A stretch of DNA of 64,000 nucleotides from Rhizobium grahamii CCGE 502 (GTDB lineage Bacteria > Pseudomonadota > Alphaproteobacteria > Rhizobiales > Rhizobiaceae), in the NCBI RefSeq assembly GCF_000298315.2, contig NZ_AEYE02000023.1, forward strand, positions 1 to 64,000. The letters run 5' to 3'. The translations under genes were made by a program, and so were the position numbers. The notes under the pieces are model-generated. The model ran no database searches, was not told the origin of the DNA, and saw only the letters and a list, made by a program, of their open reading frames with translations. Position 1 is the first letter of the stretch. Each line of letters opens with the position of its first letter. Below, piece after piece: positions 44,720 through 54,648 of the stretch.

Positions 44720-45445
44720 GGAATTCTCCTCCGAGGTTCGTGTGGCAAACGAACGGCCAGACGAGTTGAATGTTCCGTCTATACCGCTGGCGTCCTGGCG
44801 AGGCACGGGAACCGGGGCCCACACTTTGGCGGTCAATCGGAAGGGGCCAATTGCGCCAAGGTCGGCCGTAGAGACCAGCTTGGCCGCTGCATGAAAGCAG
44901 AAGCCGCCAGAGACAAGACTGAGCGACTTAATTGCGCCTTCGAAGCGGCCATTTCTACGAATAATGCCCGCCCACTCCACAGCCGCATGGCGAGGATTGA
45001 TGTCTGCGGTTATCATTCCCAGCCGCACGCAGGTTGTGAGAGATAGGGGGATTGCAAATGAGGACGCCGTCAGTCAACCTTCCGTTGCAATAGAAGTTGT
45101 TTCCCTGCTCGGGACAGGCCGCCAGACATCTCCATTCTCCACACGCCACGAAAACTTCGGTGTTGCCGAAGCATACGGGTTACGCCGTTCGTAATGGGGC
45201 TACGCGAGCAGCGCGGCGAGCGCACCTTCGGGTGCAAGATAGGGTTCACGAACCGCACAATCTGCCCCAGTACAATGTGGTGTATGACCCCATGTGGGGC
45301 TACCATCTGGGGCTACATGTATGACAAGACCGTGTTCGATCTCGCCGCGCGGGATTAGTGTCTCCCTCAGATGAAGTCCTTCATGCATCAAGCACGTCTC
45401 CTCTGGGCCGCAAACAGCAGTCCACTGTCATCTCTATAGCCATAC
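44720..45445. other. 725-bp stretch without a confident gene
   Basis: Contains the promoter region of the stress-protein gene and short frames without recognisable similarity. Confidence 0.35.
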
Positions 45446-45857
45446 TCACGCGATCATTGTCAGCAAATCCTCCACCGAAGAGATCTGGACGAAAGACTGC
45501 GCCGCCGCGGCAAGGTCAGGGTCCATGGTAACCAGTGCATCCGCCTGCAGCTGCGTGACGGCGATGTATTCGGCGCAGTAGGTATCCGCCCAGTCAAGTT
45601 GGCTGGCGATGTTCCACGCGTACCGTTGCAACACGCGGTCGCCGCAATCGAATTCTCAGACCACGAAGATAGTCCAGCTGACCATCAGCTTCTCGCTTGT
45701 CGAGATCGCCACTGCGAACCGCCGAATAGAGGTGAGCCAATATCTGGGATCGCAAGAGCGTTGGGGCAACCAAGGCGTGGTTGTCGGGAACCTTTGCGGC
45801 ATTTTTCGCCAGCAGGAGCGCAGCGTCGGCCGCTATTGCAAACCGCGTGTTCACCAC
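45446..45857 (-). pseudogene. PIN-domain (VapC-like) toxin, frameshifted
   Basis: Two frames give a complete PIN protein: VVNTRFAIAADAALLLAKN, HALVAPTLLRSQILAHLYSA, READGQLDYLRGLRIRL; then after a frameshift near 45,645 LQRYAWNIASQLDWADTYCA, EYIAVTQLQADALVTMDPDL. The normal start of the family is V-x-D-T, here V-N-T, so the first metal-binding Asp may be lost as well. Upstream on the same strand no antitoxin is recognisable. Confidence 0.75.
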
Positions 45858-46444
45858 GATCTTCTCTCCCTGGAAGTTGGTCGGGAACCAGTCTGTGCAG
45901 TTAAATGATCCTCCTTCCGGTGCCGACAGCGAAAAATGGCCCAACGCGTCCTTTCGACCGCTATACCATCGAGATTGAGCTGGTTCGCTGAAATGAGTGT
46001 CTTGACGGTACCTCCGCGCTCCGTTGCCAGATCGGCACTCTGCTGTGCGTTCAGCGCGCTCTTCTCGATCTGTGTCATCGCCGCGTTGTTTTAGAAGCGG
46101 GAGCCGTTTCGTTCAGAAGGTCGTTGGCGAGCGTTGCCAACGATTGCGCTGTCTGCTGGCTCTCTTCAAGAGCAGCGCTTTGCTGCTGGAAAAGATCGGT
46201 CTCGCCGTCACGGTGTCGTCCAGGTTTGATGGGCCCAATCATGCGGCGCGGCACTTCCTTGCCCCTTCAGAGTGCCCGCTACGGGGCGATGCGGGTCGGT
46301 TCGTTGGTCGGTATCCCACCATGACAATAATCTTGTGAAAAATCCGAGACTAGGGCACAATTTATAAATGCACCTGAAGTGCGCAACTACCTCATTACCG
46401 GCCATCTCGGGCGGGGTGACAGTTTGCGTGGGAGGGGCGCGTCG
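45858..46444. other. upstream region of the complex I operon
   Basis: Must hold the promoter for nuoJ onward; no sigma-54 or FixK-type site stands out. A reverse-strand frame around 46,090-46,210 gives a helical, Gln-rich segment (QQQSAALEESQQTAQSLATL) that recalls chemoreceptor or phasin tails but is too short to name. Confidence 0.35.
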
Positions 46445-46945
46445 ATGGGTCAGGGGTTCTTTCTTCTGTTCGCGACGGTGTCGGTGATTGCGGCCCTGAC
46501 TGTGGTCATAGCCCGCAATCCGGTTCATAGTGCATTGGCATTGATGGTCTGTTTCCTGCAGATCTCTGCAATCTTTATCTTGCTCGACGCAACGTTTCCC
46601 GCCGTCATCCAGATCTTCGTCTATGTCGGCGCGATCATGGTCCTGTTCTTGTTCGTGATCATGATGGTCGACGTGCGCGAAGCCGTGTTGCAGCGGTTCT
46701 TGCCCGGCGGCAACCTGCCCTCTCTGGTGCTGCTCGTCCTGCTTGGGGTCGAGATGCTCACCTTGGTGCTCTGGAGCAAGCGCTTTTCCGTTATGGAGCC
46801 CGCCGCCATCGTCGGCGGCGATGAGATCAGGCAGCTCAGCACAGCGCTGTTTGCCGACTATCTGCTGCCGTTCGAAGCAGCATCCGTCATCCTCTTGGTG
46901 GCCTTGGTCGGCGCAATCGTGCTGGCGAGGAAGGAGCAGGGATGA
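46445..46945 (+). CDS. nuoJ: NADH-quinone oxidoreductase subunit J
   Basis: 166 residues, five predicted helices. The ATG at 46445 gives [20 protein letters not shown], the usual NuoJ start; the frame extends 22 codons further upstream without membrane character. [20 protein letters not shown] and [20 protein letters not shown] are the conserved third-helix region with its pi-bulge. It is the first gene of the operon and overlaps nuoK by 4 bp (ATGA). Confidence 0.92.
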   Translation: MGQGFFLLFATVSVIAALTVVIARNPVHSALALMVCFLQISAIFILLDATFPAVIQIFVYVGAIMVLFLFVIMMVDVREAVLQRFLPGGNLPSLVLLVLLGVEMLTLVLWSKRFSVMEPAAIVGGDEIRQLSTALFADYLLPFEAASVILLVALVGAIVLARKEQG

Positions 46946-47247
46946 TGGCTCCACTGTCCTGGTACATCGTGCTCGGAGTGATCCTCTTCGTGATCGGAGC
47001 GGCGGGCGTGCTGCTCAGGCGCAATATCCTGGTCGTGCTGATGTCGCTGGAGCTGCTACTCAACTCGGTCAACATCAACTTCATTGCTTTCGGGCGCCAG
47101 TACGGCGATTTCCGTGGCCAGATCTTCGCAATCTTCGTCATCGCGATCACCGCGGCAGAGGTCGCCGTCGCCCTTGGTATCTTGGTCGCCTTTGTGCGGA
47201 ACAAATCCACCCTCAAGGTCGACGATGCGACAATGATGAAAGGATAG
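46942..47247 (+). CDS. nuoK: NADH-quinone oxidoreductase subunit K
   Basis: 101 residues with three helices, the homologue of MrpC. The two buried glutamates of the proton path are visible in [14 protein letters not shown] and [14 protein letters not shown]. Normal length for the family, ending in a basic tail. Overlaps nuoJ by 4 bp; the next gene starts 4 bp downstream. Confidence 0.94.
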   Translation: MMAPLSWYIVLGVILFVIGAAGVLLRRNILVVLMSLELLLNSVNINFIAFGRQYGDFRGQIFAIFVIAITAAEVAVALGILVAFVRNKSTLKVDDATMMKG

Positions 47248-47251
47248 CGGT

Positions 47252-48712
47252 TTGGACCCCGTGATATCGATCCGGCCGCTATTCGCCGTCGCCATTCCAG
47301 CTCTGGCGGCCCTTGTCATTCTTCTTCTGAATGAGCGCGAGAAACTCCGCGATCTCGTCTCGCCGGTCGCAGCAATCATAATGTTCGCGATTGTCGCCTC
47401 GATGGCACCAACAGTGCTTGCTGGTGGGACAATCGATCTGCGCCTGTTCGAAATCCTGCCGGGGATTGACTTCGCGTTCCGCGTCGACGCGCTCGGCATG
47501 GTCTTTGCCACCGTCTCGTCGCTGTTGTGGATCGCGGCGGCGATCTATTCCATCGGCTACATGCGGCACCTGAAGGAGCATGCGCAGACCCGGTTCTTCG
47601 CCTGCTTCGCTGGCAGTCTCGCGGCCGCCGCCGGCGGCGCCTTTGCCGCCAACCTGTTCACGCTGGTGATCTTCTACGAGGTGCTCAGCCTCGTTACTTA
47701 TCCGCTCGTTTATCACCACGAGGACGAAGAAGCCTGGGCAGGCAGCCGCAAGTATCTTGTCTATCTCATGGGCGCCTCGAAGAGCGCACTTCTCGCCGCC
47801 TTGGCGCTGACTTACTACCTTGCGGGATCGCTCGACTTCGCTGTGGGCGGACTGTTGGCAGGCAGCAGCGCCTCCGCAGCGTTGCTGACGGTGGTCTATG
47901 TCGGCTTTCTATTTGGCTTCGCCAAGGCTGCGGTGATGCCGATGCATGCTTGGCTGCCAGCCGCCATGGTCGCCCCGACCCCGGTCAGCGCGCTTCTGCA
48001 TGCCGTGGCCGTAGTGAAGATGGGCGTCTTCTGCGTGCTGCGGGTGGTGTTCCATGTCTTCGGCACAGGGCTGATGGGCAGCCTTCACCTTGGCACCGCC
48101 ACCGCCTATCTGGTCTCGTTCACAATCCTGATGGCGTCTGTCTACGCCCTTACGCGGGACGACCTGAAAGCGAGGCTCGCCTATTCGACGGTCAGCCAGC
48201 TATCCTACATCGTTCTCGGCGCAGTTTTGTTGTCCCCGCTTGCAATGGTCGGTGGGATTCTCCATATCGCGGCGCACGCCTTTTCCAAGATCACTCTTTT
48301 TTTCTGCGCAGGTTCGATCTATTGCGCCTCCGGCAAGCGCAACATCAGCGACATGGCCGGGATCGGCCGCCGGTTGCCCTGGACGATGGGGGCGTTCTTT
48401 GTAGGCTCGCTTAGCATGATCGGGGTGCCGCCGACCGCGGGCTTCGTCAGCAAGTGGTATCTGACGCTGGGCTCGATGCAGGCGGGAGACGTTGCGTTCC
48501 TCGTCGTGCTCCTGGTGAGCTCGGTTCTCAACGCCGCCTATTTCCTGCCAGTGACCTACCTCGCCTTCTTCAGGACGGAGGCTGAAGAGATGCCAGCGGT
48601 TCGCGAAATCCCGTTGCTGGCGATCCCGCTGGTGGCAACGGCTGTCCTGTCGGTATCGATGGGTATCTTCCCCAACTATTTCCTCACCTTGGCGGAAGGA
48701 GTTGTCAGATGA
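47252..48712 (+). CDS. antiporter-type subunit (MrpD/NuoL-like), extra pump module
   Basis: 486 residues from a TTG preceded by AGGATAGCGG (a GTG at 47261 is an alternative). About 14 helices: FRVDALGMVFATVSSLLWI, IYSIGYMRHLKEHAQTRFFA, FAKAAVMPMHAWLPAAMVAP with its Lys and His, STVSQLSYIVLGAV, IGVPPTAGFVSKWY. Glu in the first half (FYEVLSLVTYPLVYHHEDEE) and Lys residues on helices 7, 8 and 12 are kept, so proton translocation is likely. It is much shorter than NuoL (~600) and lacks the long lateral helix; similarity is closest to MrpD-type 'monovalent cation/proton antiporter subunit D'. Overlaps the next gene by 4 bp. Confidence 0.87.
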   Translation: MDPVISIRPLFAVAIPALAALVILLLNEREKLRDLVSPVAAIIMFAIVASMAPTVLAGGTIDLRLFEILPGIDFAFRVDALGMVFATVSSLLWIAAAIYSIGYMRHLKEHAQTRFFACFAGSLAAAAGGAFAANLFTLVIFYEVLSLVTYPLVYHHEDEEAWAGSRKYLVYLMGASKSALLAALALTYYLAGSLDFAVGGLLAGSSASAALLTVVYVGFLFGFAKAAVMPMHAWLPAAMVAPTPVSALLHAVAVVKMGVFCVLRVVFHVFGTGLMGSLHLGTATAYLVSFTILMASVYALTRDDLKARLAYSTVSQLSYIVLGAVLLSPLAMVGGILHIAAHAFSKITLFFCAGSIYCASGKRNISDMAGIGRRLPWTMGAFFVGSLSMIGVPPTAGFVSKWYLTLGSMQAGDVAFLVVLLVSSVLNAAYFLPVTYLAFFRTEAEEMPAVREIPLLAIPLVATAVLSVSMGIFPNYFLTLAEGVVR

Positions 48713-48963
48713 TCAAACGCGTGATCGATTTCTTTGGTGATGAAACCTATGCCAGTCAGCGGCGCCGGCTCTTCTATCTGGTGCTTGTGCTGGTCGTCAT
48801 CGCCGACTTTCTGGTCCCGCGCGAGCATGCCGAATATCTGTGGGACCGCGTGCCGGGCTGGTCGGCTGTCTATGGCTTGGGATCCTGCGTCCTTTTGATC
48901 TTCGTTTCCAAGTTCCTCGGCCATCGGGGCGGGCTCATGCGGCGCGAGGACTACTATGACTGA
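48709..48963 (+). CDS. 84-residue membrane protein within the complex I operon
   Basis: Two membrane helices (RLFYLVLVLVVIADFLV and VYGLGSCVLLIFVSKFLG) joined by a loop rich in aromatic residues (REHAEYLWDRVPGWS); the C-terminus RREDYYD is acidic. It overlaps both neighbours (4 bp and 8 bp), sitting between the two MrpD-type subunits, so it is almost certainly co-translated with them. It is not one of the 14 standard complex I subunits. Likely an accessory piece that helps seat the extra antiporter module. Confidence 0.75.
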   Translation: MIKRVIDFFGDETYASQRRRLFYLVLVLVVIADFLVPREHAEYLWDRVPGWSAVYGLGSCVLLIFVSKFLGHRGGLMRREDYYD

Positions 48964-50713
48964 GTTCATCCACCCAGCCCTGCTGTTCATACTTGGCGCC
49001 CTCGCTATCCCTTTCCTGAGCGGACCGATCCGCAAGGTTTATCTGGTGCTGATCCCGCTGCTGGCGTTGCTTGCTGTGGTTGCGATGCAGCAGGGTAACT
49101 ATGGAGCGACGCAGTTTCTCGGACAGGAAATCCTGATCGCCAAAGTCGACAAGCTCAGTATCGTCTTCGCCACCGTCTTTGCAATCATGGCCCTGATCGG
49201 AACAGTCTACGCGCTGCACTTGCCTCGCGCCGGCCAGCATGTCGCAGCATTCGTCTACGTTGGCGGCGCGCTTGGCGTGGTTTTCGCAGGCGACTACCTG
49301 ACGCTCTACATGTTTTGGGAAACCATGGCGTTCGCTTCCGCCTATCTGGCCTTCGCCCAGGGTGGTCGCCAGGCGATCAATGCCGGGTTCCGCTATCTCA
49401 TGGTCCATGTCACCGGCGGCGTCGTCCTGCTTGGCGGCATCGTTCTCCATGGGCTCTCGGCAGGGTCGCTGCTCTTCGGCCCGATCGGAGCAATGGACGC
49501 CGGCAACTACCTCATCCTTGCCGGTTTCCTTCTCAACGCCGCCGTACCGCCGCTCAACGCATGGCTGACTGACGCCTACCCCGAGGCGACCGTGACGGGG
49601 GCAGTGTTCCTGAGCGCGTTCACCACCAAAACCGCCGTCTATGTGCTGGCGCGGGCGTTTCCCGGGACGGAGCTGCTCATTTGGCTCGGCACCGCAATGG
49701 CACTCTACGGCGTCATCTATGCGGTTCTCGAAAACGACTGCCGGCGTCTCTTGGCTTATCACATCGTCAGCCAGGTCGGTTACATGGTGGCCGGCATCGG
49801 CATCGGGACCGAGATGGCCGTGAACGGAGCCACAAGCCACGCCTTCGCCCATATCCTCTACAAGTCACTCCTATTCATGGGAGCCGGGGCCGTGATCTAT
49901 GTCACCGGGCGACGCAAGCTCACCGAACTCGGCGGGCTCTACAAGACCATGCCGGTGACCGTGGCACTCTACATGATCGGCGCCTTCGCGATCTCGGCAT
50001 TTCCGTTCTTCTCCGGCTTCGTCACCAAGTCGATGGTGATTGCTGCTGCCGGAGCGGATCATCGGGCGCTGGTCGTGCTCGCCCTGACAATGGCGTCGTC
50101 GGGAACGTTCCTGCACACCGGGCTTAAGCTTCCCTATTACATGTTTTTCGGGACGGACCGGAAGCTTGAGGCGCGGGAGCCGCCGATGAACATGATTGTG
50201 GCGATGGGCATGGCGGCCGTGCTTTGCATCGCGATCGGCATATTCCCTCAGCCGCTCTATGCGCTTCTGCCATATCCGGTGGACTTCGAACCCTATACGG
50301 GCGCCCATGTCACCGAAAGCCTGGGTCTGCTGATGTTCACCGCCCTGGGATTTGTCCTGCTTCTCAGGGCGCTTGACCCCGAGAACACCATCAGTCTCGA
50401 TACTGACTGGATCTATCGCAAGGGCGCGCGGGTCTTCATGTGGATCGCCGAACGGCCGCTGGCGCGCTACGAGCAGGCGGTGAGCAACGTGTCGGAGACA
50501 GCGGCACTGCCACTCCTGCATGCGGCGGCACGGGCAGGACTGCGGATCGATCTTGTCAGAGTGGACGCTGTCGTGAATGGCGTCGCCCGCTCGGTCCTGC
50601 GCGGTGGTGGGGCACTTCGGCGGCTCCAGACCGGCGTCGTGTCCCATTACGCACTGGCGATGATGGTCGGTATCATCGCTGCCACCGTCGTCTTCGCCAC
50701 GGTCTGGCGGTAG
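48956..50713 (+). CDS. antiporter-type subunit with C-terminal extension (MrpD/NuoL-like)
   Basis: 585 residues. The core has ~14 helices with VDKLSIVFATVFAIMALIGT, MFWETMAFASAYLAFAQGG, LNAWLTDAYPEATVTG and TKTAVYVLARAF (Lys), then YHIVSQVGYMVAGIGIG and HAFAHILYKSLLFMGAG. About 100 additional residues at the C-terminus (DTDWIYRKGARVFMWIAERP onward) and a last helix YALAMMVGIIAATVVFATVW recall the lateral helix and terminal anchor of NuoL. It may therefore be the distal, NuoL-equivalent module while the gene before it is the additional one. Overlaps the 84-aa gene by 8 bp and precedes nuoM. Confidence 0.86.
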   Translation: MTEFIHPALLFILGALAIPFLSGPIRKVYLVLIPLLALLAVVAMQQGNYGATQFLGQEILIAKVDKLSIVFATVFAIMALIGTVYALHLPRAGQHVAAFVYVGGALGVVFAGDYLTLYMFWETMAFASAYLAFAQGGRQAINAGFRYLMVHVTGGVVLLGGIVLHGLSAGSLLFGPIGAMDAGNYLILAGFLLNAAVPPLNAWLTDAYPEATVTGAVFLSAFTTKTAVYVLARAFPGTELLIWLGTAMALYGVIYAVLENDCRRLLAYHIVSQVGYMVAGIGIGTEMAVNGATSHAFAHILYKSLLFMGAGAVIYVTGRRKLTELGGLYKTMPVTVALYMIGAFAISAFPFFSGFVTKSMVIAAAGADHRALVVLALTMASSGTFLHTGLKLPYYMFFGTDRKLEAREPPMNMIVAMGMAAVLCIAIGIFPQPLYALLPYPVDFEPYTGAHVTESLGLLMFTALGFVLLLRALDPENTISLDTDWIYRKGARVFMWIAERPLARYEQAVSNVSETAALPLLHAAARAGLRIDLVRVDAVVNGVARSVLRGGGALRRLQTGVVSHYALAMMVGIIAATVVFATVWR

Positions 50714-50722
50714 GGGGTGGCC

Positions 50723-52195
50723 ATGGGGTTGCCGCTCCTCAGCCTCATCGTATTTACGCCAGCCGTTGGGGCTGCGGTCCTGGTTTTTCTGCGCAGCGAC
50801 GATGCCATACGGCGGACAGCGCTCGCCATCACGGTTCTCGATCTTGCCCTTTGCATCGCAATGCTAGCGAGCTTTGACGCGACCCACGTGATGCAGTTTG
50901 TCGAGACACACCCGTGGGTGCCGGCGCTCGGGATCAGCTACTCGCTTGGCGTTGATGGAATAAGCGTGCTCTTCGTGTTCCTCACCGCGCTGTTGGGCTC
51001 GATCTGCGTGCTCGCATCGTGGGTCGCGATAGATCGCAAGGTGAAGGAGTTCATGGTCAGCCTGCTGGTCATGCAGACGCTGATGCTGGGGGTGTTCTGC
51101 GCGCTCGACCTGTTCCTGTTCTATGTCTTCTGGGAGGCGATGCTGATCCCGATGTACCTGATCATCGGCGTCTGGGGCGGTGAAGGCCGGTTTTATGCAG
51201 CCTTCAAATTCTTTCTCTATACGCTGGCAGGCAGCGTTCTGTTCCTGGTCGGCGTCATCGTGCTCTATTTCAACGGCGGCAGGACCTTCGACATTCTCGC
51301 CCTGACCGCGCAGGATTTGCCGTTCCCGATCCAGTCGTGGCTGTTCTTCGCCTTCCTGGTTGCCTTCGCGGTCAAGGTGCCGATGGTCCCGGTCCATACC
51401 TGGCTGCCGGATGCGCACGTGCAGGCGCCGACGTCCGGCAGTATCATTCTCGCCGGCGTGCTCCTGAAAATGGGGGCATACGGATTTCTGCGCTTCTCGC
51501 TACCGATGTTGGCAGAGGCGTCGGTCTATTATTCGCCATTGATGCTGGCGCTTTCGGCACTTGCCATCGTCTATGGCGGTCTGCTTGCACTCGCGCAGGA
51601 CGACCTGAAAAAGCTGGTGGCCTATTCCAGTATCAGCCACATGGGTTTCGTCACGCTGGGAATTTTCTCGCTGAACCTCCGTGGCCTGGAAGGCGCCATC
51701 CTGCAAATGTTCAATCATGGCGTAACGACAGGTGCGCTGTTCCTGTTCGTCGGCCTGATCTACGAACGGACACATTCGCGCAGCATCGCCGATTACGGCG
51801 GGTTGATGAAGGCAGCGCCCGTCTATTCCGCGTTTTTTGCGCTGTTTACCCTATCGTCGATGGCCCTGCCGGGAACGAATTCGTTCGTGGGTGAGCTGCT
51901 CGTGCTGTCCGGTGGATTTGAGGCGAGCCTCGCCGTCGGCGCGGTTGCAATTCTCGGCGCCTTGCTGAGCGCGGCCTACCTGCTTAGCATGTATGGGAAA
52001 GTTGCGCTCGGTCCGGCAATTGTCGGCGCCCGGTTCAAGATACGCGACGTCAACGCCCGCGAGATGGTCACGATCCTGCCGCTGGCCCTTCTCGTGCTTT
52101 GGCTTGGGTTCTATCCAAAACCGTTCCTCGGCATCATCGACACCTCGGTAAAGCACCTGATGGCGCAGGTGCATGGTAATGGGAGTGGCCAATGA
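50723..52195 (+). CDS. nuoM: NADH-quinone oxidoreductase subunit M
   Basis: 490 residues, proton-pumping subunit with the standard motifs VDGISVLFVFLTALLGS, FYVFWEAMLIPMYLIIG (Glu in helix 5), VPMVPVHTWLPDAHVQAPTS and SISHMGFVTLGIFS. The ATG at 50723 is chosen; a GTG two codons earlier is equally readable. Genuine NuoM by motif, in contrast to the two preceding MrpD-like genes. Followed by nuoN with a 4-bp overlap. Confidence 0.94.
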   Translation: MGLPLLSLIVFTPAVGAAVLVFLRSDDAIRRTALAITVLDLALCIAMLASFDATHVMQFVETHPWVPALGISYSLGVDGISVLFVFLTALLGSICVLASWVAIDRKVKEFMVSLLVMQTLMLGVFCALDLFLFYVFWEAMLIPMYLIIGVWGGEGRFYAAFKFFLYTLAGSVLFLVGVIVLYFNGGRTFDILALTAQDLPFPIQSWLFFAFLVAFAVKVPMVPVHTWLPDAHVQAPTSGSIILAGVLLKMGAYGFLRFSLPMLAEASVYYSPLMLALSALAIVYGGLLALAQDDLKKLVAYSSISHMGFVTLGIFSLNLRGLEGAILQMFNHGVTTGALFLFVGLIYERTHSRSIADYGGLMKAAPVYSAFFALFTLSSMALPGTNSFVGELLVLSGGFEASLAVGAVAILGALLSAAYLLSMYGKVALGPAIVGARFKIRDVNAREMVTILPLALLVLWLGFYPKPFLGIIDTSVKHLMAQVHGNGSGQ

Positions 52196-53631
52196 CCGCC
52201 GCCGCGCTCTTCCAGTCGATCCTTGCAAGCTTGCCCGAAATCGTCGTGGTCGCCGGCGCCTGCATCCTGCTGATTCTCGGACAGCTTGTTCGGCAAGGCC
52301 AGGGCAATTTCCTTCTCGCAGCTTCCGTCGCGATTGTGCTTGTTGCCGCCGTGTCGACGTTCATGCTGGCGGGCGAGGTGCGTCCGGCCTACATGGGCAT
52401 GTTCGTCTCCGACCGCTTCTCGGCATTCTTCAAGATCGTCTTTTATCTGGCGACCGTTCTGACATTCCTGCTTTCGCGAAAATACGCCGACATAGAAGGG
52501 ATCGGAAACAGTGAATACTACGTCCTGCTGCTCTTTGCGCTTTCGGGAATGATGATCATGGCCTCGGCGACGGATCTCCTGTCGATCTATGTGGGCCTCG
52601 AACTGACGGTGCTTTGCACCTATGTGTTGACCGGCTTTTTGCGGAAAGAGCGCCGCTCGAACGAAGCAGCGCTGAAATACGTGATCCTTGGCTCCGTCTC
52701 GACCGGGATTTTCCTCTATGGCGTTTCGCTCGTCTACGGCCTGACCGGCACAACGCAACTGGATGGGATCGCTGCCACGGTGACCGGCGATCCGCTTGAT
52801 CCCGGATTGTTGCTGGCGGTGGTCTTCATTGTCGCGGGGCTGGTCTTCAAGATCGGCGCGGTGCCGTTCCATATGTGGCTGCCGGACGCCTATGAAGGAG
52901 CACCTACGACCATCACCGCCTTCATGTCTGTCGGTCCCAAGGCGGCGGGGTTCTCGGTGATCCTCCGTGTATTCCTCAATCCGCTGGTCGCAGCCTCGGA
53001 TGTCTGGATTATCGTTGCGGTGGTTGCGGTTGCGACGATGGCGCTCGGCAGTTTCGTGGCGCTGGTGCAGGACAATTTCAAGCGGCTCCTTGCCTATTCC
53101 AGCATTGCTCATGCCGGCTTCGCCCTTTTCGGCGTGGTTGCCGGCGGTGCGGATGGGATCGCCAGCGTAATGCTCTACCTGCTGATCTACTCCTTGATGA
53201 ACCTCGGCATTTTCGGGACCATCATCATGATGCGGAGCGACGATTTTTCGGGCGAGATTATCGAAGACTATGCCGGTCTCGCCAAGTCGCATCCCGTGCT
53301 TTCGCTTGCAATGCTGCTCTATCTGTTCTCACTGGCGGGCATTCCGCCGACAGCCGGGTTCTTCGCCAAGTTCTACGTGCTGGTGGCGCTCGTCGAGCGG
53401 GGATTCATCATGCTGGCGGTGATCGCGGTGCTGCTGAGCGTCGTCGGCGCCTACTTCTACATTCGTATCGTCATGCTGATTTACATGCGCGAGCCGAAGA
53501 GGGCGTTCGACCCGATACTGACGCCCTGGGTCGGCGCCACGCTTGCCTTAACCGCCGCCGGCACCATCGGGATCGGCCTGTTTCCGTCGTGGTTTCTAAG
53601 GCTTGCTCAACATTCGGTGCTGGGCGGCTGA
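52192..53631 (+). CDS. nuoN: NADH-quinone oxidoreductase subunit N
   Basis: 479 residues, the proximal proton-pumping subunit. Readable motifs: YVGLELTVLCTYVLTGF (Glu in helix 5), VPFHMWLPDAYEGAPTTITA, AYSSIAHAGFALFGVVA and GIPPTAGFFAKFYVLVALVE. Length normal. Overlaps nuoM by 4 bp (ATGA). A gap of 154 bp follows before nuoA, the only sizeable break in the + strand cassette and a possible place for an internal promoter. Confidence 0.95.
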   Translation: MTAAALFQSILASLPEIVVVAGACILLILGQLVRQGQGNFLLAASVAIVLVAAVSTFMLAGEVRPAYMGMFVSDRFSAFFKIVFYLATVLTFLLSRKYADIEGIGNSEYYVLLLFALSGMMIMASATDLLSIYVGLELTVLCTYVLTGFLRKERRSNEAALKYVILGSVSTGIFLYGVSLVYGLTGTTQLDGIAATVTGDPLDPGLLLAVVFIVAGLVFKIGAVPFHMWLPDAYEGAPTTITAFMSVGPKAAGFSVILRVFLNPLVAASDVWIIVAVVAVATMALGSFVALVQDNFKRLLAYSSIAHAGFALFGVVAGGADGIASVMLYLLIYSLMNLGIFGTIIMMRSDDFSGEIIEDYAGLAKSHPVLSLAMLLYLFSLAGIPPTAGFFAKFYVLVALVERGFIMLAVIAVLLSVVGAYFYIRIVMLIYMREPKRAFDPILTPWVGATLALTAAGTIGIGLFPSWFLRLAQHSVLGG

Positions 53632-53785
53632 TCTATTGAATTTGCAATGATCCACCCGACGGAATACACTGACAATTGACGAAAGGATTGCCCAAAGTCG
53701 CTTCTCGGGGCGATTGCACAACTGGTCCAGAATTGATCGGTGGCGGCCTCGACAAAGCTCTCGGTTGTGACCGGGGCAATGCGAT
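53632..53785 (+). promoter_or_regulatory. gap between nuoN and nuoA, possible internal promoter
   Basis: 154 bp without a gene splits the membrane-arm block (J to N) from the block that starts with nuoA. A TTGACG hexamer lies near 53,677 but a matching -10 is not clear. Confidence 0.3.
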
Positions 53786-54157
53786 ATGACTATGGCTGCA
53801 ATGGAATTCTTGCCGGTCCTTGTCATGGTCGCCGGAGTTGCTCTGGTGACGGGGGGAACGCTGTTTGTCTCCTCGCTGCTGCGTCCGTCCAATCCCTATC
53901 CCGCAAAGAACATGCCCTATGAATGCGGCATGGACCCGGCGGGCGAAGCCGCCGGGGGCCGCTTCAGGGTACAGTTCTTCATGCTCGCGATCCTGTTGGT
54001 CGTCTTCGACGTCGAGACGATGTTCCTCTTTCCCTGGGCTGTCGTCCTGAAAGACATCGGGATCGTCGGCTATGTCGAAATGTTCGTCTTCATGGTGCTG
54101 CTTACCGTGGGTTTCGCCTACGCTTGGTTGAAGGGAGCGCTGGAATGGGAGGCGTAA
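53786..54157 (+). CDS. nuoA: NADH-quinone oxidoreductase subunit A
   Basis: 123 residues, three helices. The conserved loop [14 protein letters not shown] with the Cys used for active/deactive sensing in mitochondria, and the acidic second helix [19 protein letters not shown] are intact. Overlaps nuoB by 13 bp. Confidence 0.94.
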   Translation: MTMAAMEFLPVLVMVAGVALVTGGTLFVSSLLRPSNPYPAKNMPYECGMDPAGEAAGGRFRVQFFMLAILLVVFDVETMFLFPWAVVLKDIGIVGYVEMFVFMVLLTVGFAYAWLKGALEWEA

Positions 54158-54648
54158 GCAATGCTATCCGCGACAGCGTCCTGTTCACCACGGCTGACAG
54201 CGTTATCAGCTGGAGCCGAAGGTCGGCACTCTGGCCGGAGACTTTTGGAATTGCTTGCTGTGCCATCGAAATGATCTCGGCGGGATGCGCGCGCTACGAT
54301 CTCGATCGGTTCGGCGTCGTGTTCCGGCCTTCGCCGCGCCAGTCCGATGTGATGATCATCGCCGGCACAGTGACGCGGAAGTTCGCACCCGTCGTGCGCA
54401 GGCTCTATGACCAGATGCCGGAGCCTCGCTGGGTGATCGCAATGGGCACCTGCGCGATTTCCGGAGGGGTCTACAATACCTATGCCGTGGTGCAGGGATC
54501 GGAAACCTTCGTGCCTGTCGATGTGCATGTGCCAGGCTGTCCTCCACGGCCTGAGGCGCTGATGCACGGCTTTCTGCTGCTTCAAGAGAAGATCAAGAGA
54601 TCCCGTGCGCTGGCCGGGACGCCTCTGGGTCGGGTTGCGGGCTTATGA
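54145..54648 (+). CDS. nuoB: NADH-quinone oxidoreductase subunit B
   Basis: 167 residues, carries the N2 [4Fe-4S] cluster that reduces quinone. The tandem Cys pair in GIACCAIEM, the Cys in GTCAISGG and in VPGCPPRPE are present. The start at 54145 lies inside the end of nuoA; the longer open frame from 53923 is the other frame of nuoA and is not coding. Overlaps nuoC by 4 bp. Confidence 0.94.
   Translation: MGGVSNAIRDSVLFTTADSVISWSRRSALWPETFGIACCAIEMISAGCARYDLDRFGVVFRPSPRQSDVMIIAGTVTRKFAPVVRRLYDQMPEPRWVIAMGTCAISGGVYNTYAVVQGSETFVPVDVHVPGCPPRPEALMHGFLLLQEKIKRSRALAGTPLGRVAGL

Noticed and set aside
44720-45028. N-terminal extension of the 17M-like stress protein gene
   Set aside because: A strong Shine-Dalgarno directly before the ATG at 44719 and the normal family N-terminus make the extension non-coding.
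45858-46444. FixK/FNR or sigma-54 site before nuoJ
   Set aside because: No TTGAT-N4-ATCAA or GG-N10-GC with flanking consensus stood out; regulation cannot be stated.
52111-53292. 393-codon - strand open frame
   Set aside because: Antisense to nuoN with a composition rich in Asp, Glu, His and Arg, typical of the reverse reading of a membrane protein gene.
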